DNA of 64,000 nt from CBETVX01 sp965539935 (lineage in GTDB: Bacteria; Bacillota; Clostridia; Peptostreptococcales; Caminicellaceae): assembly GCA_965539935.1 (NCBI GenBank), contig CBETVX010000004.1:1-64000 (forward strand), read 5' to 3'. The position numbers were made by a program, and so were the translations under genes. Numbering within the stretch: the first letter of the stretch is position 1; each line of letters starts with the position of its first letter. This document shows positions 1 through 8,881 of this stretch, one piece after another. The notes under the pieces are model-generated. The model did no database searches and was not told where the DNA came from. It worked only from the letters and a program-made list of their open reading frames with translations.

Positions 1-69
1 TCTAATAAACTTCTCACTTTTTATTCCTACTTCCTTTTAAATATATCTAATGCTTCCATCAAACCCCCG

Positions 70-549
70 TTACTTATGGTACGGTTCACCCCTATTAATC
101 CTAAATCCTCTATATATCTGCTCGAGCAGTATGACCTTCATCAGTTGGTGGGGGAAGGTCATAGGTGAAAAGGATAGTTTATAATCTGCTTTTTTCAGTA
201 CTTCGTCTGAAAGGCCTAATGAACCTCCTATTATAAATGCTATATTGCTCTTTCCTTGTATTGCTAGCTTGTCTATCTTACTGGCAAACTTCTCAGATGA
301 TATCATTTCTCCTTCTATTGCCAAGGCTATAACATATGTCCCATCTTTTATATGTCTTAGTATCCCTGCCCCCTCTTTATTTTTAATATTTTCCATTTCC
401 GCCCTACTAAGATTTTCTGGAGCCTTTTCATCGTTTACTTCTATATGATTCAGCTTGCAGTATCTACTTAGTCTTTTGCTATATTCCTTTATGGCATTAT
501 TTAGGTACTTTTCTTTAATTTTACCTACTGAAATTATGGTTATATTCAC
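70..549 (-). CDS. rlmH: 23S rRNA pseudouridine-1915 N3-methyltransferase RlmH
   Basis: RlmH is a small SPOUT-class enzyme that uses SAM to methylate pseudouridine 1915 in 23S rRNA helix 69, on assembled 70S ribosomes. The 159-aa product matches the family length, has the SAM-binding GGSLGLSDEV stretch near residue 108 and ends in the family's GEPYHK tail. The start is GTG at 549, behind GAGAGG. It is the last gene of the wal (yyc) cluster, its usual place in Firmicutes. The 69 bases beyond it hold no convincing gene. Confidence 0.96.
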   Translation of the reverse strand: MNITIISVGKIKEKYLNNAIKEYSKRLSRYCKLNHIEVNDEKAPENLSRAEMENIKNKEGAGILRHIKDGTYVIALAIEGEMISSEKFASKIDKLAIQGKSNIAFIIGGSLGLSDEVLKKADYKLSFSPMTFPHQLMKVILLEQIYRGFRINRGEPYHK

Positions 550-552
550 AAA

Positions 553-996
553 TCATACCTCTCTTTCTATATGACTAATATCCATATGAATTATTTTATA
601 AATCTTATTTTGTTTTATATAAAATCTATAGTTATAGCTTTGAAATACTGTATATTCTTCTCCTATATCCTCTATCCTAAAAACATCTTCAATTATATCC
701 ATAAGTTCTTTTTGTTTTATACCTATACCGGCTGCTATTATTTTTCTATCTTTAACGCCTTTTTTGAAAAGATTTATCATTATATCCTTATAATCCTCTG
801 GAATGGAGCTTTTCTTTAGTTTATTACATCTTTTACAACTAAGAACTAAGTTAAATATATCGTCGGGTCCCCCCTTACTTCTAGGTAAGTAATGGTCAAG
901 ACTTATTTGTTTAAACAAAAGTTCTTTATTACAAAAATAGCATTGCTTATTGTCCCTTATATATATGTACCTTTTATCCTTAGTTTTTTGTCTCAT
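553..996 (-). CDS. HNH endonuclease-fold protein
   Basis: About 147 aa. The N-terminal half carries an HNH nuclease signature: paired cysteines (CYFC), then SLDHYLPRSKGG, then CKRCNKLK, giving the zinc-binding CxxC...CxxC and the DH of a beta-beta-alpha-metal fold. The C-terminal half is lysine-rich and unassigned. The ATG at 996 is preferred because GTGAGG lies six bases upstream; an in-frame ATG at 1011 has no such site. It ends three bases before rlmH begins, so the two are probably co-transcribed. HNH proteins act in mobile elements, phage packaging, restriction or repair; nothing here decides which, and no element borders are visible. Confidence 0.8.
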   Translation of the reverse strand: MRQKTKDKRYIYIRDNKQCYFCNKELLFKQISLDHYLPRSKGGPDDIFNLVLSCKRCNKLKKSSIPEDYKDIMINLFKKGVKDRKIIAAGIGIKQKELMDIIEDVFRIEDIGEEYTVFQSYNYRFYIKQNKIYKIIHMDISHIEREV

Positions 997-1041
997 ATAT
1001 ATCCTCACCATATATTTTTCTATAAAAATTATACCATATCA

Positions 1042-1072
1042 CAAAGGCCTGGGTATTATTCCCAGGCCTTTG
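1042..1072 (-). terminator. Hairpin after htrA
   Basis: A 12-bp perfect inverted repeat (CAAAGGCCTGGG and its complement) with a 7-base loop lies seven bases past the htrA stop. The following T content is weak, so it may terminate partially and let some transcripts reach the HNH gene and rlmH. Confidence 0.65.
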
Positions 1073-1078
1073 TATATA

Positions 1079-2323
1079 TTATTGAAGCTCTCTATTTTCA
1101 AACTTAATAATTACTTCTTTCTTTTCTCCGTTTCTCATTATTTCTAAAGTAGCTTCATCTCCAGGTCTGTATTTATATAGCTCTCTTCTTAATTTATTCA
1201 TTCCTTCTATCTCCACACCACCTAGGCTTATTATTACATCGCCACTTCTAAGTCCAGCTACTGCTGCATTAGACTGTGGAGTTACTTTATATACAAATAC
1301 GCCTTCTTCTGCTCCAAGGTCATCTCCAAAGTTTTGTTTAAAGTCTTCTACATCTATTCCACTTATTCCTAATACTACCTTTCTAAATTCACCCTTTTCT
1401 AAGAATTCATCTACTATTGGCTTTGCGATATTTATAGGTATGGCAAATCCCAATCCTTCTCCAGATTGAATCTTTGCTGTATTTATTCCTATGACCTCCC
1501 CTTTACTATTAAGTAAGGGTCCTCCACTATTACCTGGGTTAATTGATGCATCTGTTTGAATTAATCCATCTATTGTTTCATAATCATTGATTGGTATAGT
1601 TCTATCTAGACCACTTATTATTCCAGATGTAACTGATCTTTCAAATGTAAGTCCTAGAGGATTTCCTATTGCTATGGCTGTTTGCCCAACTATCAGATCA
1701 TCTGAATCTCCTAAATCTGCAACTGGTAGATTAGCTGCCTCTACCTTTATTACTGCTAAATCTAAGGAAGAATCATTCCATAAAACCGATGCCTTTATGG
1801 TACTTCCATCGTTTAATCTTACATTTACTTCTTCAGCCTCTCCATCATCTACTACATGGGAGTTAGTTAATATATATCCTCTACTATCTACAATAACTCC
1901 AGTGCCTACTCCTTGGGATTTTCTCACTCCAAAGAAAAAGTCTCTTTGTAAAGATACAGTAGTAATACCTACAACAGATGGCATAGCCTTTTTAGCCACT
2001 GCAGAAGCAACATCTAAGCTTTCACCATCGGTAATTATTTCTACATTTTGCTGACTGCCAGATATGTAGGGAAAATCAATATATTTCCCATATATATATG
2101 TTGGAGCTATATAAGCGGTGATTAATCCTCCTATCATTGCAGAAATAAGTGAGGTTATAATTAGAGTGAAAAATGGAAATTTCTTCTTCTTTCTTTTTGG
2201 TTCATCACCATATTCATTGGAATAATATAGTGCACTACTACTCTTTTGAGTATCTTCCCTAGATAAATAGTTACTTGACTCATTCTGTGCTTCAATCCTT
2301 TTGAAAAAATCATCATTATTCAC
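1079..2323 (-). CDS. htrA: HtrA/DegP-type trypsin-like serine protease with PDZ domain
   Basis: Membrane-anchored quality-control protease facing the cell surface. The 414 aa comprise a cytoplasmic basic head, one membrane segment at about residues 50-72, a trypsin-like domain and a C-terminal PDZ domain from about residue 320. The triad is visible as H156 (TNSHVV), D188 (SSLDLA) and S266 (GNSGGP). The start is GTG at 2323 behind AAGGAGG. A homologous protease (yycK/htrC) occupies this place downstream of walJ in Bacillus. Confidence 0.95.
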   Translation of the reverse strand: MNNDDFFKRIEAQNESSNYLSREDTQKSSSALYYSNEYGDEPKRKKKKFPFFTLIITSLISAMIGGLITAYIAPTYIYGKYIDFPYISGSQQNVEIITDGESLDVASAVAKKAMPSVVGITTVSLQRDFFFGVRKSQGVGTGVIVDSRGYILTNSHVVDDGEAEEVNVRLNDGSTIKASVLWNDSSLDLAVIKVEAANLPVADLGDSDDLIVGQTAIAIGNPLGLTFERSVTSGIISGLDRTIPINDYETIDGLIQTDASINPGNSGGPLLNSKGEVIGINTAKIQSGEGLGFAIPINIAKPIVDEFLEKGEFRKVVLGISGIDVEDFKQNFGDDLGAEEGVFVYKVTPQSNAAVAGLRSGDVIISLGGVEIEGMNKLRRELYKYRPGDEATLEIMRNGEKKEVIIKFENRELQ

Positions 2324-2343
2324 TTTTACTTCCTCCTTTATCT

Positions 2344-3147
2344 TTACTTTGTAATATTATATACCCTTCCTATCTTATTTCTATAGGTTAGATCTAAATT
2401 TATATCTAATCCTACCTTGATTTTATTTTCTTCTAAAATTCCCTTAACTGTTTCATAGGCTAGTTCTGGAAAGTTATTTTCTTTACTTAAATGGGCTAAT
2501 ACCACATAGTTCACATTTCCAGTATCCACTACCTTTGCAATTGTCCTTCCTGCATCTTCATTGGATAGATGTCCCTTTTCCCCCAGTATCCTCTTTTTTA
2601 AAAACCAAGGGTATTTTCCTACTTTCACCATCTCTATATCATGGTTTGACTCGATTACCAATAGGTTGCTGTCTTTTATATTTTCAATAATACCATCTGT
2701 CATGCAACCTAAATCAGTTGCTATACTGATCTTAACATCATTACTAATAAATGAGTATCCTACAGGGTCACTGGCATCATGGGATATACTATATGGATCT
2801 ACAATGATATCTCCAATCCTAAAGGAGTTATATCCACTAAAAACATTGATTTCCTTACCTTCTACCTTTCCTAGCTTACCCTTTATTACCTCCCAAGTAT
2901 TCTCATTGACATATAGCGGTATATTATATTTTCTCATCATAGCTCCTATACCCTTTATATGGTCTGAATGTTCGTGGGTAACTAATATCCCATTTATATC
3001 CTTGGCATCTACATCTATACTCTCAAGGGCCCCGGTTATATATTTTCCAGTCAGCCCTGCATCTAGTAAAAGCTTTGTTTCTTTACTTCCTATATATTGG
3101 CAATTCCCGCTACTTCCACTGGCTAATGAACAAAATTTTAGTGACAT
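2344..3147 (-). CDS. walJ: MBL-fold hydrolase WalJ (YycJ)
   Basis: Metallo-beta-lactamase-fold protein of 267 aa. The metal-binding THEHSDHIKG motif is at about residues 57-66, and further conserved His/Asp residues (ISHDASDP, ESNHD, LAHLS) follow. WalJ links the wal operon to cell division and DNA replication coordination in Gram-positives, probably as a 5'-to-3' exonuclease-type enzyme. It lies downstream of yycI beyond a hairpin, so its expression may be partly uncoupled from the upstream genes. Confidence 0.93.
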   Translation of the reverse strand: MSLKFCSLASGSSGNCQYIGSKETKLLLDAGLTGKYITGALESIDVDAKDINGILVTHEHSDHIKGIGAMMRKYNIPLYVNENTWEVIKGKLGKVEGKEINVFSGYNSFRIGDIIVDPYSISHDASDPVGYSFISNDVKISIATDLGCMTDGIIENIKDSNLLVIESNHDIEMVKVGKYPWFLKKRILGEKGHLSNEDAGRTIAKVVDTGNVNYVVLAHLSKENNFPELAYETVKGILEENKIKVGLDINLDLTYRNKIGRVYNITK

Positions 3148-3214
3148 TGATTACTACAACCTTTCTAATAATTGACATATATTTATTATAACAAAAAATC
3201 CTCTACAAATTAAT

Positions 3215-3253
3215 AAAGTAGAAAGGTAAGTTTTTCTTCATCCTTTCTACTTT
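3215..3253 (-). terminator. Hairpin between yycI and walJ
   Basis: A 12-bp perfect inverted repeat (AAAGTAGAAAGG and its complement) with a 15-base loop lies two bases past the yycI stop on the transcribed strand. The trailing sequence is A/T-rich but not a clean T-run. It probably attenuates read-through into walJ. Confidence 0.6.
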
Positions 3254-3255
3254 AG

Positions 3256-4140
3256 TTAATCATAGGCCTCTATATATATACACTCCTTATTCTCAAGGGT
3301 TATTCTCCAATAGGGGGAAGCATCCCCTGTATCTATATCGTACCATTTTATAAAGTTATAAAGTTTAGATATATCAAGTATATATCCTAAGCTAATATCT
3401 GTAATAACAACTTTTTTCTCCTCTGTTACATTTTCTATATCCTCTATTGCCATAAGTAATGCCTTTGTGACGGGTATAACTCTCTTTGAGTTGACTCTTG
3501 GTCCCTCAACATTTAACCATTTTCTTCTAAAGTTAATAACCTCTCCATTTTGAATAATAACCCTCATATTAACGTCATTTTCATTATTATTATCCTTATC
3601 ACTATCCCCTATAAACAGATCATTATATCTTTGTTTATAGATAACCTCATACTGCCCATTATCTTTTTGTACTGTATCCCAATAAACTACATCTTCTCCA
3701 TCAAAACCCTTCTCTTGTATGAATTTATCTGCTATTTCCTTTGCATCGTCGGTATCTATTATATTGAAATTATCCACTGTTATATCTTTATTGTATATCA
3801 ATAGCTTATCACCGTACTCAGTTTGAATAAATTCATTTCCCTTTATGAATTTGCTATCTATTTTGGTATAGCTTCCTAATATGTCCTTAGCTATTTTTTC
3901 CCCATCATATGTTTCATACTCTACTGTAACCATGGGTAGCTTAGGGGTCTCCTGGGGAATATCTGTATCAATGAATATATTTCTGTCTTCTAAAATATTT
4001 ATGACATCCTGAATTCTTTCTTCACTGACTTCATAAAAATAATTATTTGCCTTTATATCTTCGTTTATATTATATATCAAAAATATATTCGTTATAATGA
4101 ATGCCATTATCAAAATGTTTTTTGCCTTAGACCAATTCAT
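3256..4140 (-). CDS. yycI: WalRK regulatory membrane protein YycI
   Basis: 294 aa: a short cytoplasmic N-terminus, one membrane helix at about residues 7-25, then a large extracytoplasmic domain. YycI and YycH form a membrane complex that contacts WalK and tunes its activity (inhibitory in Bacillus subtilis, activating in Staphylococcus aureus). Assignment rests on topology, length and position directly behind yycH, whose stop abuts this start; sequence conservation in this family is low. Confidence 0.85.
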   Translation of the reverse strand: MNWSKAKNILIMAFIITNIFLIYNINEDIKANNYFYEVSEERIQDVINILEDRNIFIDTDIPQETPKLPMVTVEYETYDGEKIAKDILGSYTKIDSKFIKGNEFIQTEYGDKLLIYNKDITVDNFNIIDTDDAKEIADKFIQEKGFDGEDVVYWDTVQKDNGQYEVIYKQRYNDLFIGDSDKDNNNENDVNMRVIIQNGEVINFRRKWLNVEGPRVNSKRVIPVTKALLMAIEDIENVTEEKKVVITDISLGYILDISKLYNFIKWYDIDTGDASPYWRITLENKECIYIEAYD

Positions 4141-5649
4141 TTATACACCTCTAGTTTTGTGGACATAAATAAGTTTGCCTTCATAAACATCAAAAAAGTA
4201 AGTTATATTATCTACCTTTACCCGCCAGGTTGGAATCAACATCCCACTATCTTTTTTGTCCTCGGACTCTACATAGTAATAAACAATTTCTACATCGTCG
4301 ATCAATTCTCTGACATTAAGATTATGGGGCATAGTTTCCGTTAACTTATTATAGCTTATATATTTTTCCTTCATTATATCTAGGTTTTTGATTAATATGT
4401 TGATTATATTTGGAATCTCTTCATCCATATCATTTTTTTGTGCCATCTTTTTTACTATTCTTTTATAATAGGTCACTTGATTTCCTATAACTTCCACTTC
4501 TATGGCCCCCTGCTGACCTTCTCCAGGAGTTATTACAGGTAATCCCCCTAACCTATAGTTAAATAAAAATCTATATCCTTGTTTATTATCCTTTTCTACA
4601 ATACTGTAACCGGATATATAGGCATTTTGTTCATTTATTGGCCAACCAATGTATGCATCTGTAAAGGCTACTGCCATTTTCAAACTCTCAATAAAATCCG
4701 TACTAATAGATGCCATTTGTTCATCTATTTTTTCTATATATTCTAATGTTCCACTCTCATTAATTTTCAATGATTTATCACCATAACCATACATGTATAT
4801 ACTTGATCCGTTATTTTCTGTTATTTCTTTTACAAAATCAAAGCTGTTTTTAAAAAATATATCCGCTAAGGTTCTTTTTTGCACAGTATCTGATGGGTGT
4901 ATTTCATTGGTAACATCAATTGTATCAATGGATATGTCATCAAATATAGGCACTAATATATCATTTTCTACCTCTAGAAATTCCTTTAAAATATTATTAT
5001 AGTAGGATATATATTCCTTTTCTCCACTAAATTCTTTAATATTAGTTATTAAATCTTTGATGTTATCGCTTATTACTTGACCCTTAAATCGATAGTATAT
5101 TTTTTCTTCTGTATTGGCTACATATATAGTGTTTTCTTCTAAGTTATTTGAAGAAATAAGTATACTATTTATTTCTCCTATTTGCTCAAGCTCATCCATA
5201 ATGTTATCATTTTCACTTAATACGCTTAAGACAATATTAGCTGGTATTTCACAGGCAAAGTCCATTCTGATAGATTTAAATTTATTAATATTTGTCCATT
5301 TTTCATGGTCAACACTTTCCAGTTCAAAGGCATTAGAAAAAAAGCTATTTAGTTCATTTTTTACTTTTTCCCAAATCCATATCTTTTCTTTTTCTTCTGG
5401 TTTTGTCACATTCCATATTTCATAGGGTTCTGAAAAAAATGCAGTATGATTATCGCCCTCAAAGTTTATTATAAATCTTTGAGGGCTTAATATATCTGAA
5501 AGGTTTATATCTTTTTCACTTAAAGTAAATCCATTGGACTCATCACTAGCTTCACCTATGGGAACATCTAACCATAATTGATAGGTAAGGGCTAAACTAG
5601 TAACAAACAATAAAATTATTAATGAGGTTTTAAATTTTTCTAATGACAT
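4141..5649 (-). CDS. yycH: WalRK regulatory membrane protein YycH
   Basis: 502 aa with one N-terminal membrane helix (about residues 7-24) and a long extracytoplasmic region, as in the YycH family. It starts with ATG behind GGAGG and runs directly into yycI. It is the expected partner of YycI in controlling the WalK sensor. Position between the sensor gene and yycI supports the call. Confidence 0.86.
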   Translation of the reverse strand: MSLEKFKTSLIILLFVTSLALTYQLWLDVPIGEASDESNGFTLSEKDINLSDILSPQRFIINFEGDNHTAFFSEPYEIWNVTKPEEKEKIWIWEKVKNELNSFFSNAFELESVDHEKWTNINKFKSIRMDFACEIPANIVLSVLSENDNIMDELEQIGEINSILISSNNLEENTIYVANTEEKIYYRFKGQVISDNIKDLITNIKEFSGEKEYISYYNNILKEFLEVENDILVPIFDDISIDTIDVTNEIHPSDTVQKRTLADIFFKNSFDFVKEITENNGSSIYMYGYGDKSLKINESGTLEYIEKIDEQMASISTDFIESLKMAVAFTDAYIGWPINEQNAYISGYSIVEKDNKQGYRFLFNYRLGGLPVITPGEGQQGAIEVEVIGNQVTYYKRIVKKMAQKNDMDEEIPNIINILIKNLDIMKEKYISYNKLTETMPHNLNVRELIDDVEIVYYYVESEDKKDSGMLIPTWRVKVDNITYFFDVYEGKLIYVHKTRGV

Positions 5650-5669
5650 TATGACTTCCTCCAGCCATA

Positions 5670-6194
5670 CTATTTACTTTCAAATAAATCTAGGAAGTTT
5701 GGCAATTGTACTTTCTCATCTTCTTTTAATATTTCCTCTGTTGTTATAACCTTAAAGTTAACTGTTTTAAATGACTCTTCTTCTCCAGATTTCTTAAACT
5801 CCATTTTATAATTTCCCGGCTCAATGTCCTTTATCTCTTTAATAAATGCTGTATAGGAAAGTTCTTCCTCTGGTTCAATTACCTTTGGTTCAAACAGTAA
5901 TTCTTCAGATTCTTCCTCTACTTTATACACACTTAAAGTTACAGCAGTATTAGAGTAAACCTTTGTAGAAATCAATAGTTTCTTATTAGAATCAATCACT
6001 ACTGTTTGGTCTGGACCGAATGTTGGACTTATAAATTCTACTTTAGGTTCTTCTTCATTTATGTCAAGCTGCTGCACTATAGCGCCCATGTTTTCATTAT
6101 CAACTAAATTATCGTTATCAATAGCATATATCGCAGAGCTAGGATTACATGTCACCATTAAAATCAGTGTGCCTGTAACTAACTTCTTTATCAT
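5670..6194 (-). CDS. Predicted secreted protein inserted in the wal operon
   Basis: 174 aa with a cleavable-looking signal peptide (MIKKLVTGTLILMVTCNPSS, then AIYA). The mature part is acidic and beta-rich, with a DQTVVIDSNKKLLISTKV stretch resembling an Ig-like or carbohydrate-binding fold rather than an enzyme. I do not recognise the family, and the classical wal operon has no gene between walK and yycH. It has its own start site behind GGGAGG and lies just downstream of a WalR-box/promoter arrangement (6237-6269). Its place suggests an extracellular partner of WalK or YycHI; that is inference. Confidence 0.72.
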   Translation of the reverse strand: MIKKLVTGTLILMVTCNPSSAIYAIDNDNLVDNENMGAIVQQLDINEEEPKVEFISPTFGPDQTVVIDSNKKLLISTKVYSNTAVTLSVYKVEEESEELLFEPKVIEPEEELSYTAFIKEIKDIEPGNYKMEFKKSGEEESFKTVNFKVITTEEILKEDEKVQLPNFLDLFESK

Positions 6195-6236
6195 ACCTAG
6201 TCCTCCCAGCTTAATTTACTTTCTATTCTTAATGTC

Positions 6237-6242
6237 ATTATA
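6237..6242 (-). promoter_or_regulatory. -10 element of internal wal promoter
   Basis: TATAAT on the minus strand, about 45 bases upstream of the 174-aa gene. The -35 region, 17 bases away, would fall within the WalR box at 6253-6269 and is itself poor, as expected of an activator-dependent promoter. Confidence 0.5.
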
Positions 6243-6252
6243 TATAATTAAT

Positions 6253-6269
6253 ATTACAACTGTGTTACA
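6253..6269 (-). promoter_or_regulatory. WalR box inside the wal operon
   Basis: The minus strand reads TGTAAC-ACAGT-TGTAAT, an exact match to the WalR consensus TGTWAH-N5-TGTWAH known from Bacillus and Staphylococcus. It overlaps the -35 position of a promoter whose TATAAT is at 6237-6242. The same AGTGTAACAC decamer recurs 22 bp upstream (6284-6293), two helical turns away. It should let WalR activate the 174-aa gene, yycH and yycI. Confidence 0.6.
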
Positions 6270-6293
6270 CTGGATTTAAAAAAGTGTTACACT
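6262..6293. repeat. Direct repeat AGTGTAACAC, two copies
   Basis: The plus-strand decamer GTGTTACACT occurs at 6262-6271 and again at 6284-6293, start-to-start distance 22 bp. The copy nearer the promoter contributes one half-site of the WalR box; the other offers an extra TGTAAC half-site on the same DNA face. Confidence 0.7.
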
Positions 6294-6298
6294 AATCT

Positions 6299-8080
6299 TT
6301 AAGATATAGGTAGTTCTATTCTAACCTCTGTTCCTTCATTGGGCTTACTATTTATTTGTATATTTCCTCCATGTCCTTCTATTATTTCCTTTGCAATGGA
6401 TAGTCCTAAGCCTGTACCTCCTAATTCCCTGCTTCTTGCCTTATCTACACGGTAAAATCTTTCAAATATCCTAGGAAGGTCCTCTTGAGGTATTCCTATA
6501 CCATTATCCTGTACTCTTATTTTTGCCATATTATGATTTTTCTCTAAGTATATATTAACTTGACCCTTTTCATCGGTATATTTTATTGCATTGCTTATTA
6601 TATTTAGTAGCACTTGTTCTATTCTGTCGTAATCAATGTTTACCTTTAATTCTTCTAGGTCTGTTATAAGCTCTAAATTCTGTTTTTTATTACTTGCAGT
6701 TACTTCAAGTTTCATTATAGATTGCTTAATAAGTTTAACTAAATCATGTTCTTTTTTATCCCATTTAGTTTGTCTATAGTCAAAGTTTGAAAGCTGAAGC
6801 AGATCCCTAACTAATCTACTCATTCTATCGGCTTCACTATTGATTACATTTAAAAATCTATTGGTTATTTCTTTGTCGTCTATACCATCTAATAGGGTTT
6901 CAGTATAGCTTTTAATACTAGTTAGAGGAGTTTTTAGTTCATGGGATACATTGGCCACAAACTCTCTACGCATTTCTTCTAGTTTTTGTTGCTCCGTTAT
7001 ATCTTGAATAACTAAAACTAATCCGCCCTTTTCCCCTTCATCCTTTATAAAGGGAGCAAAACTTACTCTGTATATTGAATTGTTATATGATAGTATATCA
7101 TTACCTATCCAATCATCAGTAGTTTTAGATATGTTTTTTAGTGTAAGTCTTTGATTTAAGGGTCCTATTAATTCATCATAGTTTTTTTCTAATATGTCTT
7201 CTTCACTAAAATCAAGCATACTAATAGCCTTGGGATTAGCATGTATTATTTTACCCTCAAGATTAATGGCTATAAGACCATCGGCCATATAATTTAATAT
7301 GGCTTCCATTTTACTTTTTTCACTGGATATCTCACCAAGGGTTACCTTAAGCTTTTGGGTAAGGTAGTTAAACATCTCTCCAAGCTTACCTATCTCATCA
7401 TTGGATTGCACTTCTACTATTTGATCAAAGTTCCCCTTAGCCATTAAAGCTGCCTTTTCTGTAACATCATTTATGGGTTCCGTTATACTCTTTGCTATTA
7501 GATACCCAAGTATTACAGTAATTACAAGGGCTATTAATGTGGCTTGGGTAAGTATCCATTTAGAGCTGTCTAATGTATCATATATCTCCTTTAGATTATG
7601 TCTTAAGTATAAAAGTCCTTCTACCTTTCCATTCCTTATAATTGGGAAAACAATGTTTTTAGTGGGGTATAGTCCTTCTTTTTTGTCCTTTTCTATTATA
7701 TTTCCCTTCATTCCCTCCACTATTATTCTATCCTCTAGTTCACTTATGGCACTTTCTCCAATAAATGAATTATGACTAGATGCAACTATTTTGAAATCTT
7801 CATCTATTATGAATATGTCTTCCCTGTAAAAACTTAGTTTCCAGCTATTATCTATTTTTTCTTGGATATCACTCCAACTTGACTGTAAACTGTTTTCAGA
7901 AGGTATTTTTTCTATATAAGGAAGTATATGGTTTTGTGCAACAGAATTTAAGTCATTGGTAACTACTTTCAAATGATAATCTTCAAATCTCTCAATAATA
8001 TAGGCTCCTATTATTGCCATAGCAATGAAAACTAGAATAAAGTATATAGTTATAAATCTCCATCTGATACTTTTAAACAT
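6299..8080 (-). CDS. walK: Cell-wall sensor histidine kinase WalK
   Basis: Essential sensor of the WalRK system governing peptidoglycan turnover. The 593 aa contain a first membrane helix (about 8-30), an extracytoplasmic sensor domain, a second helix (about 178-198), HAMP, a PAS domain (about 260-368), HisKA with phospho-acceptor H380 (ANVSHELKTP) and HATPase with N, G1 (DNGIGIP) and G2 (GGTGLGLS) boxes. The ATG at 8080 is chosen because its AGGAGG lies inside the last walR codons; a longer frame would overlap walR. It follows walR by one base. Confidence 0.97.
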   Translation of the reverse strand: MFKSIRWRFITIYFILVFIAMAIIGAYIIERFEDYHLKVVTNDLNSVAQNHILPYIEKIPSENSLQSSWSDIQEKIDNSWKLSFYREDIFIIDEDFKIVASSHNSFIGESAISELEDRIIVEGMKGNIIEKDKKEGLYPTKNIVFPIIRNGKVEGLLYLRHNLKEIYDTLDSSKWILTQATLIALVITVILGYLIAKSITEPINDVTEKAALMAKGNFDQIVEVQSNDEIGKLGEMFNYLTQKLKVTLGEISSEKSKMEAILNYMADGLIAINLEGKIIHANPKAISMLDFSEEDILEKNYDELIGPLNQRLTLKNISKTTDDWIGNDILSYNNSIYRVSFAPFIKDEGEKGGLVLVIQDITEQQKLEEMRREFVANVSHELKTPLTSIKSYTETLLDGIDDKEITNRFLNVINSEADRMSRLVRDLLQLSNFDYRQTKWDKKEHDLVKLIKQSIMKLEVTASNKKQNLELITDLEELKVNIDYDRIEQVLLNIISNAIKYTDEKGQVNIYLEKNHNMAKIRVQDNGIGIPQEDLPRIFERFYRVDKARSRELGGTGLGLSIAKEIIEGHGGNIQINSKPNEGTEVRIELPIS

Positions 8081-8081
8081 A

Positions 8082-8771
8082 CTACGTCCTCCTAAAGTAG
8101 TATCCCACACCACGCTTAGTTAGGATATACTTAGGGCTGCTAGAGTCATCCTCTATCTTTTCTCTAAGTCTTCTTACTGTAACATCAACAGTCCTAATAT
8201 CTCCATAATATTCATATCCCCATACATCCTTTAGTAATTGTTCCCTAGTAAATACTTGATTTTCTTGGGTTGCTAAGAACTTCAATAGTTCAAATTCCCT
8301 TAAAGTTAAGTCTATAATTTCATCTCCCTTTTTAACCTCGTATTTATCTAAATCTATTGATAGGTTTCCAGACATTATTATATTATTTTGATTTCCGGTC
8401 TTGTCTACGTCTATTCTTCTAAGATTTGCTTTAACCCTTGCAATAAGTTCTCTCATACCAAAGGGCTTAGTTATATAGTCGTCTGCTCCTAATTCAAGGC
8501 CTAAAACCTTATCTACTTCTTCCTCTTTAGCTGTTAACATTAGTATAGGCATATTAAAGCTTTCTCTTACTTTTTTGCAAACTTGAAAGCCATCTAGCTT
8601 AGGAAGCATTAAATCTAATAATATTAAATCCGGTTGAAACTGATATACCTTTTTTAATGCTTCTTCTCCATCAAAGGCAACATTTACGTCAAAGCCTTCC
8701 CTCTCTAGATTGAATCTTATAATATCTGATATCGGCTTTTCATCGTCCACAACTAGTATTTTTCTATTCAA
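8082..8771 (-). CDS. walR: Response regulator WalR
   Basis: OmpR/PhoB-type regulator of 229 aa. The receiver domain has the acidic pair in VVDDEKPI, phospho-acceptor D in LILLDLMLP (about residue 53) and K in DYITKPFG. The C-terminal winged helix ends in DIRTVDVTVRRLREKIEDD and GVGYYFRR. WalK phosphorylates it, and it binds TGTWAH-N5-TGTWAH sites; one lies downstream of walK in this operon. Confidence 0.98.
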   Translation of the reverse strand: MNRKILVVDDEKPISDIIRFNLEREGFDVNVAFDGEEALKKVYQFQPDLILLDLMLPKLDGFQVCKKVRESFNMPILMLTAKEEEVDKVLGLELGADDYITKPFGMRELIARVKANLRRIDVDKTGNQNNIIMSGNLSIDLDKYEVKKGDEIIDLTLREFELLKFLATQENQVFTREQLLKDVWGYEYYGDIRTVDVTVRRLREKIEDDSSSPKYILTKRGVGYYFRRT

Positions 8772-8807
8772 ACATCATCACCTCTAGTATAAAATGTGTA
8801 TTAAAAG

Positions 8808-8827
8808 GCTCAGACTTTAGTCTGAGC
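8808..8827 (-). terminator. Terminator between peptidase gene and walR
   Basis: GCTCAGACT pairs with AGTCTGAGC in a compact hairpin followed by CCTTTTAAT on the minus strand. It ends transcripts from the peptidase gene at 8882 and isolates walR. Confidence 0.75.
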
Positions 8828-8881
8828 AGCTAGTTTTCTTATATTTATCATATCTTTTTTAGGAAAAATTGTCTATATTTT

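Noticed and set aside
1..69. Tiny frame (ATG to TAG, ten codons) and a GTG-started frame at the window edge downstream of rlmH
   Set aside because: Too short or cut off; no family recognisable.
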